A stretch of DNA of 64,000 nt from the NCBI GenBank assembly GCA_002438405.1, contig DJOE01000017.1, positions 77,860 through 141,859 on the forward strand, read 5' to 3'. The notes below the pieces were generated by a model that ran no database searches, was not told the DNA's origin, and saw only the letters and a list, made by a program, of their open reading frames with translations. Below are positions 53,189-62,187 of this stretch, piece after piece. Made by a program: the position numbers and the translations under genes. The DNA is from Cyanobacteria bacterium UBA6446. Its GTDB lineage: Bacteria; Cyanobacteriota; Vampirovibrionia; Gastranaerophilales; Gastranaerophilaceae. Each line of letters starts with the position of its first letter. Within the stretch, counting starts at the first letter, position 1.

Positions 53189-53767
53189 ATGGAAAAGTCA
53201 TTTTATAGTATTTTTAAAACATTTTTCAAAGTTGGAACATTGCTTTTGGGTGGCGGATACGTAATTCTACCATTATTAACAAGTGAACTTGTAGATAAAA
53301 AGCACTGGATTACAAGTGATGAGTTGTGTGAGTTTTACGCACTAGGGGCAAGCCTCCCAGGGATTATTGCTGCAAATACAGCGATTTTTACCGGTCGAAA
53401 ATTATTAGGGCGAAAAGGTGCAATCGCAGCAACTATTGGCATTGTTATGCCTGCATTTTTAGCAATTGTTTTACTCGCATCAATTCTTAGTGAAATAGTT
53501 AATAAACCAACTGTTCAGCACATATTCTGGGGTGTTGGAATTGGTGTAATTGTTTTGTTATTTCTTGCGGTAAAAGAGATGTGGAAAAAATGCGTGGTTG
53601 ATAAATTTTCAATTGTTGTTTATATCGTTTGTTTAATTTTGGCATTTTTAAGACTTATTCCATTGTCATTAATTGTAATTTTGGCTTTGGTTTCAGGAAT
53701 TATTTTTCAAAGATTTGAAGACAAGAAAAATGCGCAAAAGATTGCTCATCAGAAAGGAGAAGAGTAG
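53189..53767 (+). CDS. ChrA-family transporter, first half-size subunit
   Basis: The 192-residue protein is one ChrA (chromate transporter) domain: FFKVGTLLLGGGYVILPLL, ASLPGIIAANTAIFTGRKLL and several membrane helices. Half-size ChrA proteins work as adjacent pairs. It starts without a Shine-Dalgarno; an extended -10 (TGCGATACT) lies six bases upstream of the ATG. True substrate may be chromate or another anion. Confidence 0.88.
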   Translation: MEKSFYSIFKTFFKVGTLLLGGGYVILPLLTSELVDKKHWITSDELCEFYALGASLPGIIAANTAIFTGRKLLGRKGAIAATIGIVMPAFLAIVLLASILSEIVNKPTVQHIFWGVGIGVIVLLFLAVKEMWKKCVVDKFSIVVYIVCLILAFLRLIPLSLIVILALVSGIIFQRFEDKKNAQKIAHQKGEE

Positions 53768-54307
53768 ATGAATTTATTTATTCAATTATTTCTACAATTT
53801 TTCCATGTTGGAGTATTTTCTTTTGGTGGTGGTTATGCTACTTTGCCATTTTTATATGATATTGCTGAAAAATATCACTGGTATTCTGCAAAACAATTAA
53901 CTGACATGCTTGCAATTTCATCAATCACTCCAGGGCCTGTTGGTGTGAACGTTGCAACATTTGCGGGGTTTGCTACTTCTGGAATTTTGGGTTCTTTGAT
54001 TGCAACAACGGCAATAATTTTACCGTCATATATTATTGTAACTATTGTCTATAAAGTGCTTGATAAGTTTAGAACGAATAGAAATGTTAAAGGAGCAATT
54101 CGAGGTTTAAAACCTGCTGGTTGTGCTTTATTATCTGCGGTTGGAATAAAATTGTTGTTTACATCAAACCTACATCTTTTAGGAACATTGATTTTAATCG
54201 CATTTGTAGTTGCGAGTTTGAAGAAAAAACATGATCCCTTATTTTACCTCGGAATTTCCGCAGTTTTAGGTTTGGTAATCGGTTATTTTAATTGGATTGG
54301 GGTGTAA
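53768..54307 (+). CDS. ChrA-family transporter, second half-size subunit
   Basis: The 179-residue protein begins directly after the stop of the first subunit (AAAGGAGAAGAG within its end is the ribosome binding site). It has the ChrA motif FFHVGVFSFGGGYATLPFLY, and SSITPGPVGVNVATFAGFAT, with about six membrane segments. It should pair with the upstream half in opposite topology to make one transporter. Confidence 0.88.
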   Translation: MNLFIQLFLQFFHVGVFSFGGGYATLPFLYDIAEKYHWYSAKQLTDMLAISSITPGPVGVNVATFAGFATSGILGSLIATTAIILPSYIIVTIVYKVLDKFRTNRNVKGAIRGLKPAGCALLSAVGIKLLFTSNLHLLGTLILIAFVVASLKKKHDPLFYLGISAVLGLVIGYFNWIGV

Positions 54308-54330
54308 TTTTTTAGAAAAATTTTGCAAAT

Positions 54331-54367
54331 AATAAGAGTGAGTTATAAAAAATAACTCACTCTTATT
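54331..54367. terminator. Bidirectional terminator between chrA pair and rubrerythrin
   Basis: AATAAGAGTGAGTTA and TAACTCACTCTTATT form a perfect 15-bp stem with a seven-base loop between convergent genes. Confidence 0.85.
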
Positions 54368-54387
54368 GAAATTATTTTTTTAACTAA

Positions 54388-54924
54388 TTAGTTAAAATAT
54401 CTTTTCAACAAACCATCGAAACCTTTGCCGTGTCTTGCTTCGTCTTTTGCCATTTCGTGAACTGTGTCATGAATTGCATCGTAACCTAATTCTTTAGCTC
54501 TTTTTGCAATTGCAAGTTTTCCTTCGCAAGCACCTTGTTCAGCTTCAGCTCTCATTTCAAGGTTCTTCTTTGTTGAATCTGTAATTACTTCACCCAACAA
54601 TTCTGCAAATTTTGAAGCGTGTTCTGCTTCTTCATAAGCATATCTTTTGAATGCTTCAGAAACTTCCGGATACCCTTCTCTTTCAGCAACCCTAGCCATT
54701 GCAAGGTACATACCAACTTCTGTACATTCGCCAGTGAAGTGTGCTCTCAAGCCGTCCATTACTTCTTTATCTTCAACTTTACCATCACCAACTTTGTGTT
54801 CTGTTGCATAAACTTTTTCGCCATCACCTATTGCTTTAAAAGTTGTTGCGCCACACAAAGGACATTTTTCCGGAGCTTTATCTGATTCTGTTGACCAGCC
54901 ACATACAGTACATACGTATTTCAT
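54388..54924 (-). CDS. Reverse rubrerythrin (N-terminal rubredoxin)
   Basis: The 178-residue protein begins with a rubredoxin (CTVCGWSTESDKAPEKCPLC), then a four-helix ferritin-like domain with E-x-x-H pairs (TGECTEVGMYLAMARVAERE, RYAYEEAEHASKFAELLGE, HEMAKDEARHGKGF). This reversed domain order is known from obligate anaerobes and acts in peroxide or oxygen reduction. AGGAAAGGTGG precedes the ATG, and a strong promoter lies 58 bases upstream. Confidence 0.92.
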   Translation of the reverse strand: MKYVCTVCGWSTESDKAPEKCPLCGATTFKAIGDGEKVYATEHKVGDGKVEDKEVMDGLRAHFTGECTEVGMYLAMARVAEREGYPEVSEAFKRYAYEEAEHASKFAELLGEVITDSTKKNLEMRAEAEQGACEGKLAIAKRAKELGYDAIHDTVHEMAKDEARHGKGFDGLLKRYFN

Positions 54925-54982
54925 AATTTAACCACCTTTCCTATTGTTAGATATTTTGTATTGTCTTATTTTTTACATGACA

Positions 54983-55011
54983 ATTATAACAGATAACATT
55001 TATTTTGTAAA
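54983..55011 (-). promoter_or_regulatory. Rubrerythrin promoter
   Basis: On the minus strand: -35 TTTACA (55011-55006), 17-bp spacer, -10 TATAAT (54988-54983). The TTATAAT around the -10 resembles half of a PerR-type box; the second half is poor. Confidence 0.65.
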
Positions 55012-55065
55012 GTGGTAATTATTTCCATTTTTGCTAAAACCGTTACATTTTGCAATACTTTTAAT

Positions 55066-55773
55066 TTAAATATCTGCTCCGCCGTCGTTTTTTATTTTGT
55101 TTATTACGTTTTTGCTACCCTCTTTTTCCTTAGTATAATTCAGTACAAATTGGGTTGCTTCTTGATCTCGAGCAATTGCTTCTTGCAAAGACAAAATATC
55201 TTCCATTGAGAATTTTTTTACTGCTTCATCAGAATTATCGATTAAAAATTGTTTAAATTTTTGTTGAGTTTTGAAATCAAACCCAGGAAGATTAGATTTT
55301 TGTGCGTACCAACGGTAAAAGTGGTGAAGCATGTAATAAGGTTCAATATTACCATTGCGCAAGATAAACATTGGTTTTGTTTTAAATTTTATCCCTTGTC
55401 CTGTGATAAGTGACAAAAACAAGGCGGTCAATCCTTCTTGTTCAAAGATAATCCCTTCTTCCTCTTGGATTAAGTTCAAGAGTTTATCTGCGTTTTTTAT
55501 TCTATAAACTGGTGTATTTGCAGCTTTTACGTAAGCTAAAAGTTCTTCCGGATTACAATTTGTTTTTTTGACAATTGCGGAAACATTTGAATTTACGAGT
55601 TCAATTAGTCTTTTGGTTTCTGTGTTCAAAGTGACATTGGCTGCTGTTCCGAAAATTGTTTTTGAAGTTTTATTTGTGTAACTTCTTTTAGTTGTTTTTT
55701 TTAGTTTTTGCTGCAAATGTTTTTCCTGTAAGCTTAGGAAAAAATATTTGATTTGGTTAAAAATATTTGTCAT
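55066..55773 (-). CDS. Hypothetical protein, 235 aa
   Basis: Not recognised. A lysine-rich helical N-terminus (LQEKHLQQKLKKTTKRSYTN) precedes a mixed region (LLNLIQEEEGIIFEQEGLTA, MLHHFYRWYAQKSNLPGFDF). No signal peptide or membrane span. It is divergent from tolC; TATAAT lies seven bases before its ATG and no Shine-Dalgarno is seen, suggesting a leaderless mRNA. Confidence 0.6.
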   Translation of the reverse strand: MTNIFNQIKYFFLSLQEKHLQQKLKKTTKRSYTNKTSKTIFGTAANVTLNTETKRLIELVNSNVSAIVKKTNCNPEELLAYVKAANTPVYRIKNADKLLNLIQEEEGIIFEQEGLTALFLSLITGQGIKFKTKPMFILRNGNIEPYYMLHHFYRWYAQKSNLPGFDFKTQQKFKQFLIDNSDEAVKKFSMEDILSLQEAIARDQEATQFVLNYTKEKEGSKNVINKIKNDGGADI

Positions 55774-55855
55774 AAATGGTATTATAAATTGGATTTTTTA
55801 GCTTTTGTACATCTAAATATAGGATTATACATTTTATGATATAATTTTAATTGGT

Positions 55856-57145
55856 ATGAAAAAAATTATTGCAGCACTAATACTGGGTATACTTATTCAA
55901 GTTTCAACTTTTGGAATTGAGGATATAAAAAAGGTGTATCTTCAGGGTGCAATTGATGCTACAATGGAAAATAACCTCGATTTGCAGGTAACAGAATTAA
56001 ATGTAAATATTGCGAAAAATGATATTAAATCTGCAAACAGACTTCAGAACCCATCATTTGATGTTTTTTATAATTATGGCGCTTCCGGTTGGACAGAGCC
56101 AAGGCAACTAGGATTAAGTCAGACTGTCGAAGTCGCAAAACGTAGAGCAAGGAAAAAACTTGCACAATCAAATCTGAAACTTATTGAAACAAATGTTGAT
56201 TACACCCGCTTTGACCTGAAAATGGACGTGCGAGAAGCATACATAAATTTAGTTGCAACAAAATCTATTCTTGAAACTTTAAAACAGCAACAACATTTGC
56301 AGGAAGATTTACTTGCAATTGCACAAAAACGAGTTGAAGCAGGCAAAGTCCCTGATATTGATGTAATTCAAGCTGAAATTGCCTTAAATCAAATGATTAC
56401 GCAGGTTAATACCGCAAAAGTTAATGTTAAAAACGCATTATTTGCATTTAACAAAATAATTAATGACCCAAAAGGTATTACATACGATAGTATGGATAAT
56501 ATTTTTTCAGAAGAAAACAATTTTGATGAAATGCTAACTCCACCCCCAAATACCAAGTTTCCTCAACTTAGCGAAATCATGCCAAAAGCTCTAAAGAACA
56601 GGTATGACATTCAGATTGCTAAACAAGAAATTGATGTCGCAGAAAAGAATTTGACAGTTGTTGCAAGACAAAGAATTCCAGACATTGCATTATCTGGTGG
56701 ATATGCATACCAAATGCCCAAGCATACTGAAGATGGAAGATTTAACAGCGGAGGATATATTGGAGCGAGTTTAGTTAATATTCCGCTTTTTTACAACTAT
56801 TCTCCAGAAATTCAAAATGCAACAGTAAAATTGCAACAAGCAGAATTAAAATATCAATCTGTGCAAAATAAGGCAGAAAAAGATATTGGAGCAGCTTATG
56901 ACAAGTTTTTAACTGCTGCTGAAAATTTAAACTATTACGAGTCAAAAATTTTAATCAGTTCTGGAAAGTTGATTGATATTTCTAAAAGGGCTTACGAATC
57001 CGGCAAATCTGATATTACGGCATTGATTGTCATGAAACAATCCTACAAATCAATCATTGTCGGCTATACTTATGCCCTTGCGGATTATTACAACAGTTGG
57101 ACAAATTTTTTGCGAGAAGTTAATGATGAAACATTTGATTTGTAA
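55856..57145 (+). CDS. TolC-family outer-membrane efflux protein
   Basis: The 429-residue protein has a signal peptide (MKKIIAALILGILIQVSTFG) and two tandem OEP-type repeats of long helices with small beta segments: ENNLDLQVTELNVNIAKNDI, PSFDVFYNYGASGWTEPRQL, QKRVEAGKVPDIDVIQAEIA, and in the second half KNRYDIQIAKQEIDVAEKNL and YESGKSDITALIVMKQSY. It should form the trimeric outer-membrane tunnel of a tripartite exporter. No pump or adaptor is adjacent. An extended -10 (TGATATAAT) ends ten bases before the ATG. Confidence 0.88.
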   Translation: MKKIIAALILGILIQVSTFGIEDIKKVYLQGAIDATMENNLDLQVTELNVNIAKNDIKSANRLQNPSFDVFYNYGASGWTEPRQLGLSQTVEVAKRRARKKLAQSNLKLIETNVDYTRFDLKMDVREAYINLVATKSILETLKQQQHLQEDLLAIAQKRVEAGKVPDIDVIQAEIALNQMITQVNTAKVNVKNALFAFNKIINDPKGITYDSMDNIFSEENNFDEMLTPPPNTKFPQLSEIMPKALKNRYDIQIAKQEIDVAEKNLTVVARQRIPDIALSGGYAYQMPKHTEDGRFNSGGYIGASLVNIPLFYNYSPEIQNATVKLQQAELKYQSVQNKAEKDIGAAYDKFLTAAENLNYYESKILISSGKLIDISKRAYESGKSDITALIVMKQSYKSIIVGYTYALADYYNSWTNFLREVNDETFDL

Positions 57146-57163
57146 ATCATATTAATTTATAAA

Positions 57164-57198
57164 AAAGTGGCGATTGATTTTTAATCAATCGCCACTTT
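57164..57198. terminator. Bidirectional terminator between tolC-like gene and adhE
   Basis: AAAGTGGCGATTGATT and AATCAATCGCCACTTT form a perfect 16-bp stem with a three-base loop between convergent genes. Confidence 0.87.
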
Positions 57199-57219
57199 AA
57201 TTTATTCAAAAATCAAAAA

Positions 57220-59904
57220 CTATTTTGATTTTTTAGCTGCAGGATAGTAATCTCTTACAACACCTTCAAATGCATCGATATAAATTTGTTTAATATCTGT
57301 CATTAGAGGGTATGCAGGGTTAGCACCTGTACATTGATCGTCGAATGCCAATTCAACCATTTCATCAAGTTTAGCATAGAATTCTTTTTCATCAACACCA
57401 AATTCTTTGATTGAGAATGGTAAGTTGATTTTCTTCATCAAGTCTTCAATAGCTTTGATGTATAATTCAACTTTTTCATCATCATTCTTTCCGCCCAAAC
57501 CTAATTCATCAGCGATTTGACCATATTTAGCTTTTGCATTAGGGAATTTGTATTGAGGGAAAATTGCTTGTTTTTTCGGACAATCAACAGCATTGTATTT
57601 GATGATTTGTCTGAATAACAATGCGTTAGCTACACCGTGTGGTACATGGAACATAGCGCCCAATTTGTGAGCCATAGAGTGGCATAATCCTAAGAATGAG
57701 TTAGCGAATGCCATACCAGCGATTGTTGCCGCATAGTGCATTTTTTCTCTTGCGATAGGATCGTTAGCACCTTCATTGTATGATCTTTCTAGGTATCTGA
57801 AGATTAACTTAGCTGCTTCTAAAGCATTTGAATTTGTGAAGTTAGTAGCCATACAAGATACATAAGCTTCTGTTGCGTGAACTAAAGCATCAATACCTGA
57901 AGCTGCTGTTAAGCCTTTTGGCATACCATCAACAAAGTTAGGGTCGATGATTGACATATTTGGAGTCAATGCGTAATCAGCGATAGCATATTTTACGTGA
58001 GATTCATCGTCAGTAATAATTGCGAATGGTGTAACTTCTGAACCAGTACCTGAAGTTGTTGGGATAGCAACCATAGTAGCTTTTTTACCCAATTCAGGAA
58101 TTTTACAAATTCTTTTTCTGATATCTAAGAATCTCATTGCGATATCAGAGAAGTTTGTATCTGGTTGTTCATATAATAACCACATGATTTTAGCAGCATC
58201 CATTGGAGAACCACCACCTAATGAAATGAATACATCAGGTTCATAAGGTTTAATCATTTCCATTGCTTGGTTAATAGTAGATAATGTTGGATCTGGTTTA
58301 ACATCAAAGAAGATTTGGTGATCAATACCGATTTCATCTAACACTTTAACGATACTATCAACAGCACCTGAATTGAATAAGAATCTATCAGTTACGATGA
58401 ATGCACGTTTTTTACCTTCTAGTTCACGAAGAGCTAAATCAACAGCACCTCTCTTGAAGTAAACTTTAGGTGGAACTTTGAACCAAAGCATGTTTTCTCT
58501 CCTTTCTGCAACAGTTTTGTAGTTTAACAAGTTTTCAACACCGATGTTACCAGAAACTGCGTTTTTACCCCAAGAACCACAACCTAAAGAAAGAGATGGT
58601 TCAAGTTTGAAGTTGAACAAGTCACCGATACCACCAAGAGCTGATGGAGAGTTAATCAATACACGACAAGCAGGCATCATTTCAGCATACTTATCAATTC
58701 TTTCTTGATGACGAGCATCTGTATATAAGTCAGCAGTGTGACCAGCGCCACCTTTAGATACTAATGTGTAAGCAACATTAGCAGCTGCTTCAAAATCTTT
58801 AGCTCTGTACATAGTCAAGATTGGAGATAATTTTTCTCTTGAGAATGGATCTTCCCAATCTACTTCTGGTCTTTCAGCTAATAAGATTTTTGAAGTTTCA
58901 GGAATATCAAATCCAGAAAGTTTTGCAATTTTATAAGCACTTTGACCAACGATTTGAGGGTGTGCTGTACCACGTTTTGGATCGATGAATGGAAGATCAA
59001 TCATTTTCTTTTCATCTTCAGGGCTTAACAAGTATGCACCTCTATAGATGAATTCTTTTTTAACTTGTTCGTAGATTTCATCTACAACAACAACTGATTG
59101 TTCTGAAGCACAAATCATACCGTTATCAAATGTTTTTGACATTAAAATTGAAGAAACAGCCATTTGAATATCAGCAGTTTCATCAATTAAAGCACAAGCA
59201 TTACCAGGGCCTACACCTAAAGCTGGGTTACCAGATGAGTAAGCAGCTTTAACCATACCAGGACCACCTGTAGCTAAGATACAAGAAATAGATGGGTGTT
59301 GCATCAATTGGCTAGATAATTCAATAGATGGAACATCAATCCAACCGATGATATCTTCTGGAGCACCAGCTTTAACTGCAGCTTCTAAAACGATTTTAGC
59401 AGCTTCGATTGTAGATTTAGCAGCTCTAGGGTGTGGTGAGAAGATGATTGCGTTTCTTGTTTTTAAAGCAATTAATGATTTGAAAATTACTGTTGAAGTT
59501 GGGTTGGTTGTAGGAACGATACCTGCAATAACTCCAAGAGGATCAGCAACAATTTTAATACCGTCAGCTTTATTTTCTTTAATAATGCCACAAGTTTTAG
59601 CATTTTTGTGTTTGTTGTAAATGTATTCAGCAGCAAAGTGATTCTTGATGATTTTATCTTCTAAAACACCCATGCCAGTTTCTTCGATAGCCATTCTAGC
59701 TAAAGGAATACGAGCTTTGTCTGCAGCGGTAGCAGCAGCTTTAAAGATTTTGTCAACTTGTTCTTGAGTGAATTTAGAGTAAATTTTTTGAGCTTTTTTT
59801 ACTCTTTCAACAAGAAGTTCTAATTGTTCAGCAGAATCAACCAAGTTAGACTTTGTTAAAGTCTTTTCTAGGTTTTCAACAGCTTTTTTGTTTTTTGTTG
59901 TCAT
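57220..59904 (-). CDS. adhE: Bifunctional acetaldehyde-CoA/alcohol dehydrogenase
   Basis: The 894-residue protein has an N-terminal aldehyde dehydrogenase half with the catalytic Cys in NGMICASEQSVVV, and a C-terminal iron-dependent alcohol dehydrogenase half (PPKVYFKRGAVDLALRELEG, GSGTGSEVTPFAII, GLCHSMAHKLGAMFHVPHG with metal His). It reduces acetyl-CoA to ethanol and recycles NADH in fermentation. Length is normal. AAAAAGGAGAAA precedes the ATG. The promoter lies within a Rex-type operator, so expression probably follows the NADH/NAD ratio. Codon use suggests high expression. Confidence 0.97.
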   Translation of the reverse strand: MTTKNKKAVENLEKTLTKSNLVDSAEQLELLVERVKKAQKIYSKFTQEQVDKIFKAAATAADKARIPLARMAIEETGMGVLEDKIIKNHFAAEYIYNKHKNAKTCGIIKENKADGIKIVADPLGVIAGIVPTTNPTSTVIFKSLIALKTRNAIIFSPHPRAAKSTIEAAKIVLEAAVKAGAPEDIIGWIDVPSIELSSQLMQHPSISCILATGGPGMVKAAYSSGNPALGVGPGNACALIDETADIQMAVSSILMSKTFDNGMICASEQSVVVVDEIYEQVKKEFIYRGAYLLSPEDEKKMIDLPFIDPKRGTAHPQIVGQSAYKIAKLSGFDIPETSKILLAERPEVDWEDPFSREKLSPILTMYRAKDFEAAANVAYTLVSKGGAGHTADLYTDARHQERIDKYAEMMPACRVLINSPSALGGIGDLFNFKLEPSLSLGCGSWGKNAVSGNIGVENLLNYKTVAERRENMLWFKVPPKVYFKRGAVDLALRELEGKKRAFIVTDRFLFNSGAVDSIVKVLDEIGIDHQIFFDVKPDPTLSTINQAMEMIKPYEPDVFISLGGGSPMDAAKIMWLLYEQPDTNFSDIAMRFLDIRKRICKIPELGKKATMVAIPTTSGTGSEVTPFAIITDDESHVKYAIADYALTPNMSIIDPNFVDGMPKGLTAASGIDALVHATEAYVSCMATNFTNSNALEAAKLIFRYLERSYNEGANDPIAREKMHYAATIAGMAFANSFLGLCHSMAHKLGAMFHVPHGVANALLFRQIIKYNAVDCPKKQAIFPQYKFPNAKAKYGQIADELGLGGKNDDEKVELYIKAIEDLMKKINLPFSIKEFGVDEKEFYAKLDEMVELAFDDQCTGANPAYPLMTDIKQIYIDAFEGVVRDYYPAAKKSK

Positions 59905-59958
59905 GTTTTTTCTCCTTTTTATAACACCAACATTAATTAATATATGTACCTTCTTAAT

Positions 59959-59993
59959 TTGTGAATTTTATCACAATTACATTTTACTGTAAA
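59959..59993 (-). promoter_or_regulatory. adhE promoter with overlapping Rex-type operator
   Basis: TTGTGA-ATTTTA-TCACAA (59959-59976) is a perfect-armed Rex box. Read on the minus strand, -35 TTTACA (59993-59988), 17-bp spacer and -10 TAAAAT (59970-59965) place the -10 inside the operator centre. Rex binding would block transcription when NADH is low. The rest of 59905-60400 has no gene apart from the promoter at 60318. Confidence 0.75.
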
Positions 59994-60317
59994 TATATAT
60001 TGAAATCAAGTGTATCATTTACAATCTTTATAATTTCTTTACAAGCATGGTGTAAATCATGATAAAGCATTGATATTAAAGGCTTTGTTCTGGTTTTTAA
60101 ACAAAATATTGTTAATATAGAAATAATTTGCATGCCATTTGGAAAAATAAACTACAAAAATAGTAAAAGATATGTTAAAGAAAAATTTTATATAAAATCA
60201 TTATTTTTGAGTTAAAAAATCGCTCAAACATAGGAATATGTGTACTTTTGACACTTTATCCTCAAATGCTTATCATTATTATATTCTAGACTTCTTAACA
60301 AAAGTTCACAAGAGGGG

Positions 60318-60346
60318 TTGACAAACAAAACTTTATAGTTTATAGT
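60318..60346 (+). promoter_or_regulatory. Strong promoter of the 96-aa protein
   Basis: -35 TTGACA (60318-60323), 17-bp spacer, -10 TATAGT (60341-60346). A start near 60353 gives a leader of about 48 bases with AAAGGAGGT before the ATG. Confidence 0.75.
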
Positions 60347-60400
60347 GAAAGTGTTAGATGAAGTGTTAAACGAACACTTAATAACAAAGGAGGTAACAAA

Positions 60401-60691
60401 ATGATTACAGTAAATCCTATAAACGTAAACAAAGTAACAAGAAATATATCATTTGGTGAAAAAACAAATAACTCTAATAGAATTGGTTTGATGTCTTTAG
60501 ATAAAAATGCTAATAACAAAATCAATTTTGAGAAAGACCTATTCATTACAAAAAAAGCAGACCCAGTTCAATCTAATCCATTGAAAGCTATTGGGTACAA
60601 CGTTGTAAAGGCTTATAATATACTATGCACTCCAAAAAGACGTGCAACCCAAACCGAATCAAATTATATTCACTTACCATATATGGCATAA
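60401..60691 (+). CDS. Small lineage-type protein with NISFGE motif, 96 aa
   Basis: Not recognised by function. The N-terminus ITVNPINVNKVTRNISFGEK resembles the N[IL]xF motif of the 109-residue protein at 46784. The middle is K/N-rich and charged, the end is KRRATQTESNYIHLPYMA. No signal peptide or membrane span. An unusually strong promoter and consensus AAAGGAGGT suggest abundant production. Confidence 0.7.
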   Translation: MITVNPINVNKVTRNISFGEKTNNSNRIGLMSLDKNANNKINFEKDLFITKKADPVQSNPLKAIGYNVVKAYNILCTPKRRATQTESNYIHLPYMA

Positions 60692-60784
60692 TGGTAAGCT
60701 AAGTAAGACTTAACTCTTTCATTTACCCCATTAAGACTGAAACAATTACCCCAATTGCGTAAGTCTTTTTTAGACTCTATGATT

Positions 60785-60814
60785 AAACATCTATTCCCCC
60801 GAATAGGTGTTTTT
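60785..60814 (+). terminator. Rho-independent terminator
   Basis: AAACATCTATTC and GAATAGGTGTTT pair with one G-T around a CCCC loop and are followed by T, 94 bases after the small gene. Confidence 0.7.
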
Positions 60815-60847
60815 AATTGCTTAAAATCGGTACTATTCACTGATAGC

Positions 60848-60876
60848 TTGACATTTAGCCAATTTTAAGTTATTAT
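60848..60876 (+). promoter_or_regulatory. Promoter of the TPR gene
   Basis: -35 TTGACA (60848-60853), 17-bp spacer, -10 TATTAT (60871-60876). Confidence 0.7.
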
Positions 60877-60920
60877 TATTCTAACTTGCAATATTTTTAT
60901 TGCTTTTTAGGAATTGAATT

Positions 60921-62108
60921 ATGAAAAAAAGTATTCTAACAACTATCTTAATACTTGGCATTGTAGCCGGAGAATTTTCGTGTATTGCACAAGCCAAATT
61001 GACTAAATTACAAAAAAAAGAGAACTATTTAATTAATGTCGCAAACACAGGAATGGATTCTAAGCAATACGATTTAGCTGTAGAATATTATACAAAAGTC
61101 CTTGAAATCAATCCTCAAAATGCTGAAGCTTATGCAAAAAGAGGAAATGCAAAATATCTTCTTGGTAATTACAAAGATGCTGTAAAAGATTATACAAAAG
61201 CACTTGAAATTGACCCCAATAGAGAAAATGCATACTATAATAGAGGGTTAGCAAAATCGAACCTAAAAGCTTATGATGATGTAATTGAAGATTACACAAA
61301 AGAACTTGAACTTAATCCTAACAATATTAATGCTTACTTAAACAGAGGAACAACAGAAGTCCTTTTAGGAAAGTATGATGAAGCTATAAACGATTTTACA
61401 TCTGCAATAAAACTTGATGAAAATAATATTGATGCATATTACAATCGTGGAATTGTTAAAAGAAACAAAAAAGATTACAAAGGTGCAATTGAAGATTATA
61501 CAAAAGTTCTCCAACTAGATAACAACAACGTTGATGCTTATAATAATAGAGGTGTTGTTAAATATTATTCAAAAGACTATAACGGAGCAATTGCGGATTA
61601 CACAAAAGTTATTTACTTAAATAAAAATTTCAATAGAGCATACTACAATCGTGGAATTGCAAAACTTGGTTTAAAAAAATACGAAGATGCAATTCTTGAT
61701 TTTACAAAAGAATTAGAAATTAATCCAAGTAATGATGCAGCTTATTACAATAGAGGCCTTGCAGAACAAAATTTAGACCACTATGTATCTGCAATTGATG
61801 ATTTTACAAAAGCCATTGAAATTAATCCGAATGAGTCAGACTATTATGCTGATAGAGGGGCATTGATTAGCAAAACGAATGGCGACCTTAAAAAAGCTGA
61901 ACAAGATTTGTCTAAATCAATTGAGCTTGATAATACTGACAAAGACAAGTTTATGACAAGAGCCGTTATTTTTTGCAAGTTGAAATTATACTTAGCAGCA
62001 ATTGATGATTTAAATATTGTTATCAAAATGGATCCTAATAATACACAAGCTTATGACTTGCGTTCATTTGCAATAAATTCTTTGACAAATAGTATTCCAA
62101 AGAAATAA
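60921..62108 (+). CDS. Secreted/periplasmic TPR protein, 395 aa
   Basis: A signal peptide (MKKSILTTILILGIVAGEFS, cut near AQA) is followed by about ten near-regular 34-residue TPR units (for example YKDAVKDYTKALEIDPNREN, YNRGIAKLGLKKYEDAI). The repeats share the N-R-G turn and an I-x-D-F/Y-T-K helix. It would be an exported scaffold, perhaps in envelope assembly. AGGA precedes the ATG. The DNA has an internal 102-bp periodicity from the repeats. Partner unknown. Confidence 0.85.
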   Translation: MKKSILTTILILGIVAGEFSCIAQAKLTKLQKKENYLINVANTGMDSKQYDLAVEYYTKVLEINPQNAEAYAKRGNAKYLLGNYKDAVKDYTKALEIDPNRENAYYNRGLAKSNLKAYDDVIEDYTKELELNPNNINAYLNRGTTEVLLGKYDEAINDFTSAIKLDENNIDAYYNRGIVKRNKKDYKGAIEDYTKVLQLDNNNVDAYNNRGVVKYYSKDYNGAIADYTKVIYLNKNFNRAYYNRGIAKLGLKKYEDAILDFTKELEINPSNDAAYYNRGLAEQNLDHYVSAIDDFTKAIEINPNESDYYADRGALISKTNGDLKKAEQDLSKSIELDNTDKDKFMTRAVIFCKLKLYLAAIDDLNIVIKMDPNNTQAYDLRSFAINSLTNSIPKK

Positions 62109-62135
62109 ACTCCTGCTCTCATTCATTTGTACCTA

Positions 62136-62163
62136 TTTACTATGAGGCAATTAGTGTTATAAT
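62136..62163 (+). promoter_or_regulatory. pepA promoter
   Basis: -35 TTTACT (62136-62141), 16-bp spacer, -10 TATAAT (62158-62163), start near 62170. Confidence 0.65.
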
Positions 62164-62187
62164 CTACCTTGAAAAAGGAGAGATTAT

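Noticed and set aside
60921..62108. Regular 102-bp DNA periodicity that could be taken for a repeat array or CRISPR
   Set aside because: It is explained by about ten TPR units in an intact coding frame; units are diverged and there are no unique spacers.
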